A stretch of 64,000 nucleotides of DNA, from NCBI GenBank assembly GCA_029820995.1, contig JALGUG010000010.1, positions 1 to 64,000 of the forward strand, written 5' to 3'. The notes under the pieces were generated by a model. That model ran no database searches. It worked only from the letters and a program-made list of their open reading frames with translations, and was not told the DNA's origin. How positions within the stretch are numbered: the first letter of the stretch is position 1; each line of letters begins with the position of its first letter. The position numbers were made by a program, and so were the translations under genes. Positions 51,995-60,478 of this stretch are shown piece after piece. This DNA comes from Candidatus Zipacnadia bacterium (GTDB taxonomy: Bacteria > Armatimonadota > Zipacnadia > JALGUG01).

Positions 51995-53092
51995 CTAACC
52001 GCCCTTGTATTCGCGGCTCAGTCGGCCGCTTATTTGTGTGGGCAGAGCGTGCGGGGCAACACCGGCGAGCTGGGCAAGTTCTTCGGCAGCGATGATCGCG
52101 CCGTCGTCGCGGCCGAGCAGCAGGACTTCGTCGCCGGGATGCACGTCCGGCACATCCGTGACATCGAGGCAAATCGAATCCATGTTGACGCTGCCAACGA
52201 CCTTGACCCGGCGACCGCGGAGGGCGGCAACCCCGCGGTTGGACAGCCCCGGCTGATAGCCGTCCGCGTAGCCGAACGGCACCAGGGCGATGACGACGTC
52301 ACGGGGCGCGCGCCAGGTTTGTCCATACCCGACTGGGTGGCCCGCCGGAAGGCGCTTGACCAGTGCCACTTGTGCCTGCAGCGACATCGCTGTGAGGAGC
52401 GTAGGCCGGACCTCTTCCGGCACCCCGAGGTGTAGGCCGTAGAGGAAGGCCCCGCAACGGACGGCGTCCAGGCGGGTCTCCGGTAAGACCGCGGTCGCCG
52501 CGCTGCTGGCCAGATGCCGCAGCAGCCCGCTGGGTAAACGGTCTGTGACCTCGCAAAACACGCGAAGCTGCTCCGCGCTGACGTCGCGGTCCAGCGGACA
52601 GGACAACTGCGAGCAAACGCCGACCAGCTTGAGACCAGGCTGGTTCTCCAGCGCCGTCAGCAGGTCGAAGACTTCGCCGGGACGCACGCCCTGGCGGCCC
52701 ATTCCCGTGTCAATCTTCAGATGGATTCGCACGGCCCGCCGTACGCGCGAGGCCGCCTCCCCCAGCGCGCGCACCATGGTAGCATCACTGACCACCACTT
52801 CAATCTGCTGCCGGGCCAAGGCCCGCGTCGCTTCCTCCGGAGGGGAGGTCAGCAGAATGATCGGCGCCGTAATGCCGGCCGCCCGCAGCTCCAGTGCCTC
52901 GTCCACCAGGGCCACGGCCAAGTAGTGCGCCCCGCCGCGCAGCGCTGCTCGGGCGGCGGGAACGGCTCCGTGCCCATAGGCATCGGCCTTGATCACGGCG
53001 ATGAGCTCGGTCGCATCACCCACGAGCTCACATACGGTCCGGGTGTTAGCTCGGATCGCGCCCAGATCAATCTCCAGCCGAACCGGCCTCAC
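51995..53092 (-). CDS. alr: Alanine racemase
   Basis: A 365-residue PLP enzyme that makes D-alanine for peptidoglycan. The Schiff-base lysine is Lys35 in AVIKADAYGHG. The catalytic tyrosine from the C-terminal domain lies in PFGYADGYQPG. GTG 53092 is chosen over TTG 53116 because AGGAG lies 8 bases before it and the family begins with RPVRLEIDLGAI. It leads a minus-strand run with thrB and the 43-residue membrane protein. Confidence 0.95.
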   Translation of the reverse strand: MRPVRLEIDLGAIRANTRTVCELVGDATELIAVIKADAYGHGAVPAARAALRGGAHYLAVALVDEALELRAAGITAPIILLTSPPEEATRALARQQIEVVVSDATMVRALGEAASRVRRAVRIHLKIDTGMGRQGVRPGEVFDLLTALENQPGLKLVGVCSQLSCPLDRDVSAEQLRVFCEVTDRLPSGLLRHLASSAATAVLPETRLDAVRCGAFLYGLHLGVPEEVRPTLLTAMSLQAQVALVKRLPAGHPVGYGQTWRAPRDVVIALVPFGYADGYQPGLSNRGVAALRGRRVKVVGSVNMDSICLDVTDVPDVHPGDEVLLLGRDDGAIIAAEELAQLAGVAPHALPTQISGRLSREYKGG

Positions 53093-53212
53093 GTGGGCCA
53101 CTCCTCTCCTCGCCAATCCAGCAAAACAAGCGCCCCGGTCAACGCACCAGGGCGCGGCAGTATTCTGCAGCGCAGCCCGGCCTCTGCCAGGTGCGGCCCC
53201 ACCCTCGTGGCA

Positions 53213-53294
53213 CTAGGAGTGGTTTCAAAACCCTTGTAGCGGCGCGTTTACACGCGACTGTCGTGGCTCGTCGAGGTCTTGAAACCACTTCTAC
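53213..53294 (+). repeat. Stop-linked palindromic repeat, copy C
   Basis: This is the best-formed copy. GTGGTTTCAAAAC on the left faces GTCTTGAAACCAC on the right. The central hairpin is CGCGT-TTAC-ACGCG. The right end CTA (53291-53293) is the TAG stop codon of the minus-strand pseudokinase gene. The left end also reads CTAG. Confidence 0.85.
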
Positions 53295-56200
53295 CCGGAT
53301 ATCCGGGAAGCCCGTTCCGCCATCTTCTCCAACACCCCATAGAACTCGCCCGCGTCAGGGAAGCGCTCTTCCGGCTTCTTGGCCAGAGCTCGGGCCAGCA
53401 TTTCGTCAACACCGGCAGGCGCCCGGGCCCTGAGATCGGCCAACGAGGGCGGCGGCTCGGCCACATGCGCCAGCATCACTGCTATGGGATCGTCAGCCAC
53501 GAAGGGTGGACGGCCGGCCAGGAGATAGTACACGATGCAACCGAGGCTGTAGACGTCGGTAGTCAAGCCGAAGGGTTCAGTGCGGCACTGCTCGGGAGAC
53601 AGAAATCCGGGGTCGCCGAGAGCTTGAACCGGAGAGGTGGCAAGCCGTTGGACGGCCCGTTCGGCCGCCAGGAGCGCGTCATGGTCGGCCAACCGACAGG
53701 TGCGGTCGAAGCCCACCAGCCGGATACTGCCGTCCCGAGCGAACATCACGCTGCGGGGAGACAGATTACGATGCACGATGCCCATTTCGTGCAGGCCATT
53801 GACGGCTTCCGCCAGTCCCGCCGCCACCCGCAACGCTTCAGCCGCGGGCAGGGCTCCCTCCAGCGCGATGCGCTGCTCCAGCGTCCGCTCCAGCAGTTCC
53901 ATGCTGTAGGCGGGCGTACGATCGCCCTCCCCGGGCCACGTCTGAAACTGTTTGACCACCGCGGGCGGGCGGCGCAGCGTACCGGAGAGACTGGCGAGCA
54001 GATTGGTCTCGTTGCGGAACAGCCGCTCCAGGTTCCGGCGGCCGGCTTGCGCTTCTTCGGGATGCACTCCGGGCGCAACCTGCGGCAAGTTCAGTTCTTT
54101 GATCGCGCGCACTTCGGAGAGCGCCCGGTCCACGCCTCGATAGATTCGGGCAAATCGGCCGGTCTTGACGAGCTCGACTTGATCGAAGTGCTCCCACCAC
54201 AGGCCGGGCTCTCCGCTCTCCGCCTCGGGAGGCTGCTCAACTGGTGTGCTCATCACGACGCGTGGGGAGGTGCGCGACAGGCCGGCGGCTTCGATGATTG
54301 CCTCCCGAAACTCCGCGGCCGAACTGTAACGCTGCGCGGGGTCCTTGGCGAGAGCCTTCAAGGCCACCGGATCGGCATCCGGATACAGGCTCTTACGCAC
54401 ATGGCTGGGAGGCTCCGGCTCACCGGTGACGTGCTGCATCATGGTGGCCAGGCGGCTGGCCCCTTCAAACGGCGGTCGGCCGGCGAGCAAGTGGTAGAGC
54501 AGGCAGCCGACCGCATAGATGTCGCTCTGGGGCGTCAGTGGCTCCTTCCGCACGCGCTCCGGCGGACTGTAATACTGGTCCCCGACCAGGGCGGCACGGC
54601 TCTCCCCGCTGGCCGCCTCAGCGATGGCGGCATAGCCGAAGCCGAACAGTAGGACGTGTTGATCTTCAGTCAGCAACACATTGCGCGGCGCCAGATCGCC
54701 GTGGAGAAACCCCGCCTCGTGAGCTGCCTGCAGGCCACGCAGCGTCTCCGCCACCAGCGAGCCGGCTTCCTGCAGCGACAGCGCCTCTCGCTCTCGCAGT
54801 AACTGCGCCACCGTACGTGCCGCGGGCACTAGGTGCGCGATGTAGAAGGTCTCATTCGATTCGCCATAGGCAGCGATGGGGGCGATAGTCTCATGCTTCA
54901 ACTCCGACAGCGCAGCAACGTGTTCCGCGAACAGCTTCGGAAAGCGCAGAGCGTCCGAGTACTCGGGTTTGAAGACTGCGACCAGAGCCCGCTGCCCGCT
55001 GGAGGCCTGGGCCTGATGGATCGTATAGGTCTCCGCCTCCGCCGTCGGCTCCAAGAGCCGGTAGTCGCCACACTGCAGTTCTCGGGGCTGATTGCTTAGA
55101 GCGGCCAGGCGCTCCTGGACATCAGCATACCCCGGCTCGCGGAGGGCAACTTCCTGGAGGATCCGCGTGGCCTCTGCCAGTCGTCCCTCTTGCTCGCACC
55201 CCACGCCGGCGACGTACAGAACGCTGGTCGCTTCGTCGCTGGGCGGCAGATCGCGCAGGTAGCGGTACGCCAGGTAGAACTGCTCTTCGGTGACCAGAGA
55301 CTGCCCCAGGAGAATAACTGTCTCCTCGTCGTCCGGCGCGGCCTCGGCGAGGGGCAGCAAGTACTGAACCGCCTTCTTGTTCAGACCGTGCTCATGGCAC
55401 AGCCGACCCAGGAAGCTCTGCAGCCGCGGGTTGTCCGGTTCCACTTGTAGGGCCGTCTCGAGTACGGGAACCGCCTCTTCGGGAGCCTGCTCACCGTGCT
55501 GCATATAGTACCGGGACAACAGCGAGGCCATTTGCTGGACTTGCTCGGCGTTCTCGCACTGCCGGAACCAGGCGTGGTAGGCTTCGAGCGCGGGCGGACT
55601 GGTCGCGTTGGCGGACAGATACCCCTCGGCCAAGCGAGCTAGCGCCGAGATATTCTGTCGGTCTGCTTGCCACAGCCTTTGGTACAGGTCAACTGCCCTC
55701 TCGCTGCCCGGCTGCACCCGCCAGAACGCATCAGCCACTCCGGCCAGCAGCTTCTGATTGTCGGGGGAGCGCTCCAGCGCTCGCTCATACAAGCGAAAAC
55801 TCTTCGGGTCTGTACGTCCCATCCGGAGAACCAAATGGGCCGCCAAGACGGGGAAGGGACGAGCGGCCAACTCGGCCAAGCTCGGCGCGAACAGTACCGC
55901 CAAAAGGACCAGTAAGAACAACAGGAGCTTGCCGTAGCCGTGGAGCGCGGCGCGTGACCAGGCAATCCACCGCGGAGGCGCCTCGCCGCCCAGCGCGTGC
56001 ACCAGCACGGTCGCGCTGCCAACCTGTGCGGGCGTCTCGGCTAGCTGCAGGGCCGCGGCCGCATGCTTCAGGCCCCGAGCCTGGTCGCCTGACTTGGCAT
56101 GGCAAAGCTGCGCCAGTGCGTACTGCGTCTCAAAGCGGTCGGGGGATTGCTCAAGGCTTCTACTCCAGTACTTCTCGGCCTCGTCGAGCTTCTCCGCCTT

Positions 56201-56698
56201 CGCGGCGATCAGCCCCAGTTCGTACCAGCACAGCGGTCCCTGCTTGTTGTGTGCTCGGAGAAAGTTCTGGAGCGCTGCTTTGGCCTGATCGGTCTTGCCC
56301 TGCTGCGCCCGGAGGCGTCCGTCCAGAGCAGCAAGCGCGTCACTGTCAGGCGCGTTCTTGCGCGCCGCCTTCACCAGCTCGCGGGCGATGTCGCTCCGGC
56401 CCTGCCGAAGCAGGCTCTGCCCCACTTCCGCCACGAGCTCGGCGTAGGCCTCCAAAGCGGCCTTCTGCCCCTCCGGGTCTGCCCCCGTCCGCTTCAGTTG
56501 CCGAACCGTCTCCAGGTGTTTCCCGGCAGCAGAAGCGATCAGATTGGAGCCCACGCCTGCGAGGCCGATTCTCGTCAGGCTGCGCCCCAGCCGAATCTCC
56601 ATCGCGGAGACATCAAAGTGCAGTTGCACGCCTACAGCGAGCGCCCACAGGAGCAGCAGGACCAGCGCGGCGAGGAGGACTATCTTGGGCTTGGCCAT
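53291..56698 (-). CDS. Membrane protein with TPR repeats and two degenerate protein-kinase domains
   Basis: A 1135-residue protein. An N-terminal helix (IVLLAALVLLLLWALAVGV), a TPR-rich part, a second helix (LLLFLLVLLAVLFAPSLAEL, about 255-275) and more TPR-like repeats lead to two kinase-fold domains. In the first (about 560-805) the catalytic loop is HGDLAPRN (666-673) and DFG is GFG (686-688). In the second (about 855-1130) the loop is HRNLSPRS (976-983), with Asn replacing the catalytic Asp, and DFG is GFD (996-998). Both keep late motifs (SDIYAVGCLLYHLLAGRPPF, TDVYSLGCIVYYLLAGRPPF). I infer two pseudokinases serving as binding or sensing modules. Its TAG stop is part of repeat copy C. 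Confidence 0.88.
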   Translation of the reverse strand: MAKPKIVLLAALVLLLLWALAVGVQLHFDVSAMEIRLGRSLTRIGLAGVGSNLIASAAGKHLETVRQLKRTGADPEGQKAALEAYAELVAEVGQSLLRQGRSDIARELVKAARKNAPDSDALAALDGRLRAQQGKTDQAKAALQNFLRAHNKQGPLCWYELGLIAAKAEKLDEAEKYWSRSLEQSPDRFETQYALAQLCHAKSGDQARGLKHAAAALQLAETPAQVGSATVLVHALGGEAPPRWIAWSRAALHGYGKLLLFLLVLLAVLFAPSLAELAARPFPVLAAHLVLRMGRTDPKSFRLYERALERSPDNQKLLAGVADAFWRVQPGSERAVDLYQRLWQADRQNISALARLAEGYLSANATSPPALEAYHAWFRQCENAEQVQQMASLLSRYYMQHGEQAPEEAVPVLETALQVEPDNPRLQSFLGRLCHEHGLNKKAVQYLLPLAEAAPDDEETVILLGQSLVTEEQFYLAYRYLRDLPPSDEATSVLYVAGVGCEQEGRLAEATRILQEVALREPGYADVQERLAALSNQPRELQCGDYRLLEPTAEAETYTIHQAQASSGQRALVAVFKPEYSDALRFPKLFAEHVAALSELKHETIAPIAAYGESNETFYIAHLVPAARTVAQLLREREALSLQEAGSLVAETLRGLQAAHEAGFLHGDLAPRNVLLTEDQHVLLFGFGYAAIAEAASGESRAALVGDQYYSPPERVRKEPLTPQSDIYAVGCLLYHLLAGRPPFEGASRLATMMQHVTGEPEPPSHVRKSLYPDADPVALKALAKDPAQRYSSAAEFREAIIEAAGLSRTSPRVVMSTPVEQPPEAESGEPGLWWEHFDQVELVKTGRFARIYRGVDRALSEVRAIKELNLPQVAPGVHPEEAQAGRRNLERLFRNETNLLASLSGTLRRPPAVVKQFQTWPGEGDRTPAYSMELLERTLEQRIALEGALPAAEALRVAAGLAEAVNGLHEMGIVHRNLSPRSVMFARDGSIRLVGFDRTCRLADHDALLAAERAVQRLATSPVQALGDPGFLSPEQCRTEPFGLTTDVYSLGCIVYYLLAGRPPFVADDPIAVMLAHVAEPPPSLADLRARAPAGVDEMLARALAKKPEERFPDAGEFYGVLEKMAERASRISG

Positions 56699-56768
56699 GG
56701 GAGTGCACTTGCACGATGCGTCGCCGACGGACCACCCGTACCATGGGCCGTTCTTATCAGATGAGACC

Positions 56769-57218
56769 TCATTTCGGTGCCGCAGCCACTGTGAAGGTCA
56801 GCTTTGAGCCCCCAAACAGCGACCCCTGAGCCCCGATCAGGTCAATCTGGTACGTGCCTGGTGGGAGCGTGTCAGCTTCCGCTGGCCGCAGGGACACCTG
56901 AGCCGTACCATTCCCCGGCTTGAGAGTCTGTGTGATCGAATGGTCCGAGCTGTTGCCGCTCGGGTCAGTGTAAATGACCTCGCACCGCACCTCACAGTTT
57001 TCCGGCGCAGCGACGTACCGAAACCACAAGATTGCCTCCGTGTCAGTGGGCAGGAAGCTCGTCTTCGTCGGCCCGGGCTTGCCGGTGGCGTTTACGCTAC
57101 CCACGATCCGCTTCTCAAGCACCGCGAAGGATCGTTTCCTGCAACCGGCAGTGACACAGACCAGACCGAGCAGGATCACCGCCGCAAGCAGTGGTACTGC
57201 GCTTCTCAGCCTTCTCAT
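56769..57218 (-). CDS. Small lipoprotein
   Basis: A 149-residue lipoprotein. The signal sequence RRLRSAVPLLAAVILLGLVC ends in the lipobox VTAGC. The mature part is a single beta-sandwich-like domain (ILWFRYVAAPENCEVRCEVI, GTYQIDLIGAQ), of the kind seen in extracellular binding proteins. ATG 57218 is chosen over 57302 because the lipoprotein signal starts there, downstream of a good promoter. It lies upstream of the pseudokinase gene on the same strand. Confidence 0.75.
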   Translation of the reverse strand: MRRLRSAVPLLAAVILLGLVCVTAGCRKRSFAVLEKRIVGSVNATGKPGPTKTSFLPTDTEAILWFRYVAAPENCEVRCEVIYTDPSGNSSDHSITQTLKPGNGTAQVSLRPAEADTLPPGTYQIDLIGAQGSLFGGSKLTFTVAAAPK

Positions 57219-57263
57219 GGGTAGGCACCCCGATCTCGCTGGGCCACGGCAAGAGCCGACCAG

Positions 57264-57292
57264 ATTATACCACAGACCCTCACGCCCAACAA
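57264..57292 (-). promoter_or_regulatory. Sigma-70-type promoter of the lipoprotein gene
   Basis: On the minus strand, TTGTTG (57292-57287) and TATAAT (57269-57264) are 17 bases apart. The -10 hexamer is a perfect consensus. It points toward the lipoprotein start 46 bases away. Confidence 0.7.
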
Positions 57293-57333
57293 CGCGCCGC
57301 ATGGCCTATATTCACGGACGGTCCTAGCCGGTG

Positions 57334-57362
57334 TTGTGCCCAGGGCTCCAGCGTGCTAAACT
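57334..57362 (+). promoter_or_regulatory. Sigma-70-type promoter of the CBM protein gene
   Basis: TTGTGC (57334-57339) and TAAACT (57357-57362) are separated by 17 bases, about 54 bases before the ATG at 57417. It is divergent from the lipoprotein promoter. Confidence 0.6.
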
Positions 57363-57416
57363 ACACTTGTTCCCGTCCGCCTTGGCGACTCCTGAAGGGC
57401 CGTTGGAGGTTCGTTA

Positions 57417-57980
57417 ATGTCCTCTCGACCGTCTCGCAGCCGTGCTTTAGTCCTTTGCACCCTCTGCTGGTTGCTTTACCCGGTCACCGGCGGCACACAA
57501 CCGGGACCGCATCCCCCCACTACCCCTCTGAATGGCAGTTTCGAAAATCTAGACCCAACCACGGGTCTACCCGCACAGTGGACGCCCTGGACCAAACCCG
57601 TAACCTGCTCATACAGCCTGGCACGCGCCCACTCCGGCGTCGCCTGCGCGCAAGTCACGGACTTCAATCCTACGCAGAGCCAAGGCTTACGCTCGGCCCG
57701 AATGCCGATCAACAACGGCCGCCGGTATCGAGCTACAGCCTTCGTCTTCGTTGATGATCTCCAGGCCGGCGGGTTCGCACTGTACCTCGAGTTTTGGGCT
57801 GGAAGCCGACGCCTAACGAGCGTCAGCACGTACACCAGCCGGCGCGGTGCCTGGGTGCCCCTCAAGGTGGAAGCCGTCGCACCGCGTCGGGCCACGGAAG
57901 CAACAGTACTCATCTATGGCTCTTCAGCCACTGTGGGCCGAGCCTATTTCGATGACGTGCTACTGGCCGAACTCCCGTAG
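57417..57980 (+). CDS. Exported CBM4/9-like carbohydrate-binding protein
   Basis: A 187-residue protein with a signal peptide (LVLCTLCWLLYPVTGG). A single beta-sandwich follows: LNGSFENLDPTTGLPAQWTPW at the start, AHSGVACAQVTDF in the middle, and GRAYFDDVLLAEL at the end. The order matches CBM_4_9 modules. No enzymatic domain is attached. GGAGG lies 8 bases before the ATG. Its TAG stop (57978-57980) is the left end of repeat copy D. Confidence 0.8.
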   Translation: MSSRPSRSRALVLCTLCWLLYPVTGGTQPGPHPPTTPLNGSFENLDPTTGLPAQWTPWTKPVTCSYSLARAHSGVACAQVTDFNPTQSQGLRSARMPINNGRRYRATAFVFVDDLQAGGFALYLEFWAGSRRLTSVSTYTSRRGAWVPLKVEAVAPRRATEATVLIYGSSATVGRAYFDDVLLAELP

Positions 57981-58058
57981 AAGTTGTTTCACAACCCCGA
58001 TGGGAGCGCCCTTAGGCGCGATTGTCCTTGGTCCCCGAGGTCATGAAGCCACCCCCAG
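57977..58058 (+). repeat. Stop-linked palindromic repeat, copy D
   Basis: The left end GTAGAAGTTGTTTCACAAC faces the right end GAGGTCATGAAGCCACCCCC. The central hairpin is GCGCC-CTTA-GGCGC. TAG at 57978-57980 is the stop codon of the CBM gene. The unused right end reads CCAG, so it has lost the TAG. Confidence 0.8.
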
Positions 58059-58081
58059 GCCTCAGCTCGCCCAGGGCGTCA

Positions 58082-60187
58082 TCAGCGAGAACGTCGGCGT
58101 CGGCCGGTGCGACCGTAGTCGTAATAGTAGTAGTAATAGTAGTAGTAGTCGCTGCCGGTCAGCCGGAGCTTGTTCAGAACACCGCCCAGAATAGCACCGC
58201 GCGCATTTTCGATCAGGCGCCGCATCTCGCGCCCCGCCTCGCGTGTCACCTTCCCCGCCTCTAAGACAAACACGACCGTGTCCACTTTCGCCGCCAGGAC
58301 ACAGGCATCGGTGAGCACGATGGCCGGCGGCGAGTCCAGCAGCACGATATCGAAGCTCTCGCCGAGATGGGTCAGGAGCTGCGCCATTCGCTCCGAGTCC
58401 AGCAGCTCGGCCGGATTAGGCGGTAGCGGCCCGCTGGCCAGAAGCTTAAGGCCCGGAATCCCCGTTTCTTGCAGGACGTCTGCATAGTCGAAGTCGCCCA
58501 CAAGGACGTTGGTCAGCCCGCGGGAGGCGTCGAGATCGAAGTACCGGTGCAGCTTGGGCCGCCGCAGGTCCGTATCAACCAAGAGCACGCTTTGGCCCGA
58601 CTGGGCCATGACCACGGCCAAGTTTGCCGTCGTGCAAGTCTTGCCCTCGGCAGCGCCCGCGCTGGTAATCAGCACGCTGGTGACCGGTGTGTCCACGGTG
58701 GCGAAGTTGATGTTCGACCGCAGAGTGCGGTACGCTTCCGCAGGCGGCGACTTGGGCGAGGCCAGTGTGACCAGCTCATCGCGGCCGCCCTCAATCAGGG
58801 GCACGATGCCCAGGAACGGAATCCCGAGGTCGCGGGTCACGTCCTCGGGCGTCCGCACCGTGTTGTCCATGATCTCCAGCAGGAAGGCCAGCCCTACTCC
58901 GAGCAAGACTCCGATGACCGCCGAAAAGATCAGCGTCCGCAAGAGTTGGGGGCCGACCCGGGTTGCAGTCGTCGCCCGATCCACCACGCTGGCCAGCCCC
59001 TTCTTCATGTGTTCGTCAATCAGGGCATCGCGCTGACTCGTCAGCAACGCCAGGAAGGTCTCCCGAGCCATCCTCGCCTGGTCTTGCAGCCGCCGGATCC
59101 GACGCTGCTTCTCGGGCAGGTCCCGATAATCTTCTCGATACGTGGCGATCACGTGGTTCAGCGCGGTGACACGCGCCCGCGCCTGCCGGACCGCCACCTG
59201 TGCTTGGAGGATCTGCGTCCGTAGTGCGGTGCTGAACGGGTTCCTTTGAGGTGCATCCACGGACACAACCGGTTCCTCAAAATCGTCAATGCGTTTCTGT
59301 AGCGCAGCCACACGCTCCTGCGCCGCCATCACGTCGGGGTGCTCATCGGTGTACTTGGAACGCAATTCGGCGAGCTCAACCTGCCGAGCCGCAAGTTCGC
59401 TGCGCAGCGCGGAAAGCACCGGGTTCATCGAATATGTGGATTCGGTCTCCTCAGTCGGCTCCGCCGCATACAGTCGCTCCAGCTCCGCCAATTGTGCCTC
59501 TGCTTCCTCCGCCGCCGCCTCGGCCGCCCGACGCTCGTTCTCATACTGGGCCAGCAGGTTCGGCGTGCCGCCCCCGTCTTCTCCGGGCAGCGTCAGCAGC
59601 CCGGTCTCTTCCTGGAATTGCGCAATGCGCAATTCAGCTTGTTCATACGCATGCTCTGCGCGCTTCAGCTCACTTTCGATGTACTCGCGGCCGGCACGGA
59701 TGCTCGCCCGCCGGGCCTCCTCGTCCAGTTGACAGAAGGCCTCTGCCCCTGCATTCGCGAAGGCAATCGCTTTCCGCCGCTCGGAGTGTGTGGCGTGAAT
59801 GCGGATTAGGTCCGGCTCGATCACCTGGGATTTGAGCGAGCCCAGGATCTCAGCCGCCGAAGCGTGAACTCGCTTGGCCTCACTCGGCTCCTTCTCGAGA
59901 AGCTGGGCGGCCCGCTGGGCCACCTCAGAGGTAGTCGCGAGCTTGGCCTGGGTCTCAAGGGAGATCATGTCCGGCACAGCAGGGCTCTCGCCGGACACCC
60001 AGAAGAAACCCGGCGGGTTGGTCTTTACGCGAATCAGACTACTGGCCGTATAGAGCTGCGGGGCTGACAGGCTATAGAGGCCGCCTGCGAGGACGGTGCC
60101 GATAAACACCAGCGCCGTTAGACCCAGGCGTTTAATTACGATACGCGCGTAGTCGCGTGCTTCAAAGCGCCTCGGGCTTGTCTCCAT
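58082..60187 (-). CDS. Wzc-type polysaccharide co-polymerase and BY-kinase
   Basis: A 701-residue inner-membrane protein controlling exopolysaccharide or capsule chain length. The N-terminal Wzz domain begins with a helix (LTALVFIGTVLAGGLYSL). A long periplasmic coiled coil follows, and a second helix lies near residue 410-435 (TLIFSAVIGVLLGVGLAFLL). The cytoplasmic tyrosine kinase has Walker A with Lys516 (AGAAEGKTCTT), Walker A' LLVDTDLRRP and Walker B FDIVLLDSPP. It ends in nine consecutive tyrosines (681-689), then DY and a basic tail; such clusters are autophosphorylated. A strong promoter lies 141 bases upstream. No other polysaccharide genes are in the window. Confidence 0.94.
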   Translation of the reverse strand: METSPRRFEARDYARIVIKRLGLTALVFIGTVLAGGLYSLSAPQLYTASSLIRVKTNPPGFFWVSGESPAVPDMISLETQAKLATTSEVAQRAAQLLEKEPSEAKRVHASAAEILGSLKSQVIEPDLIRIHATHSERRKAIAFANAGAEAFCQLDEEARRASIRAGREYIESELKRAEHAYEQAELRIAQFQEETGLLTLPGEDGGGTPNLLAQYENERRAAEAAAEEAEAQLAELERLYAAEPTEETESTYSMNPVLSALRSELAARQVELAELRSKYTDEHPDVMAAQERVAALQKRIDDFEEPVVSVDAPQRNPFSTALRTQILQAQVAVRQARARVTALNHVIATYREDYRDLPEKQRRIRRLQDQARMARETFLALLTSQRDALIDEHMKKGLASVVDRATTATRVGPQLLRTLIFSAVIGVLLGVGLAFLLEIMDNTVRTPEDVTRDLGIPFLGIVPLIEGGRDELVTLASPKSPPAEAYRTLRSNINFATVDTPVTSVLITSAGAAEGKTCTTANLAVVMAQSGQSVLLVDTDLRRPKLHRYFDLDASRGLTNVLVGDFDYADVLQETGIPGLKLLASGPLPPNPAELLDSERMAQLLTHLGESFDIVLLDSPPAIVLTDACVLAAKVDTVVFVLEAGKVTREAGREMRRLIENARGAILGGVLNKLRLTGSDYYYYYYYYYDYGRTGRRRRSR
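58115..58147 (-). repeat. Trinucleotide (TAC/TAT) run encoding the poly-tyrosine tail
   Basis: Nine consecutive TAC or TAT codons followed by GAC and TAC form a microsatellite. Gain or loss of whole triplets would change the number of phosphorylatable tyrosines without shifting the frame. Confidence 0.75.
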
Positions 60188-60327
60188 GGCTGTACCTTAT
60201 CGTTCCTCCGCCGCCCAACCTGTTCGACGCGCGGCACGCGACGGAGGCGTCAGCATGCAACGCGCTGACGAACGCTGCGATTGCTGTTGCGACGCCCGAT
60301 GCTTCCCAGTGCTGTTATCCCGAATGC

Positions 60328-60357
60328 AGTATAGCGGCTGGACCCGGAACCTGTCAA
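60328..60357 (-). promoter_or_regulatory. Sigma-70-type promoter of the wzc-like gene
   Basis: On the minus strand, TTGACA (60357-60352, perfect consensus) and TATACT (60333-60328) are separated by 18 bases. The leader is about 135 bases. This is the strongest promoter in the window by hexamer match. Confidence 0.75.
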
Positions 60358-60371
60358 GACATCAACTGTCG

Positions 60372-60397
60372 CCCGGGGTCGAGGTGCAGACCCCGGG
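60372..60397. other. Palindrome just upstream of the wzc-like promoter
   Basis: CCCGGGGTC (60372-60380) and GACCCCGGG (60389-60397) form a perfect 9-bp inverted repeat with an 8-base spacer. It lies 15 bases upstream of the -35 element. It could be an operator or activator site, or an end for transcripts arriving from 60556-61011. The rest of the 60188-60478 gap shows no gene. Confidence 0.45.
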
Positions 60398-60478
60398 TGA
60401 CCCAGACGACTGCCCGCTAGCCCGCACCTGCTATCGCTGCTGGAGTGGCGCCAGATTATGATGCGAAGCTCCGCTGAA

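Noticed and set aside
53279-54652. A 457-codon plus-strand frame.
   Set aside because: It lies wholly antisense to the pseudokinase gene, and its sequence is Arg/Gly/Pro-rich without recognisable motifs.
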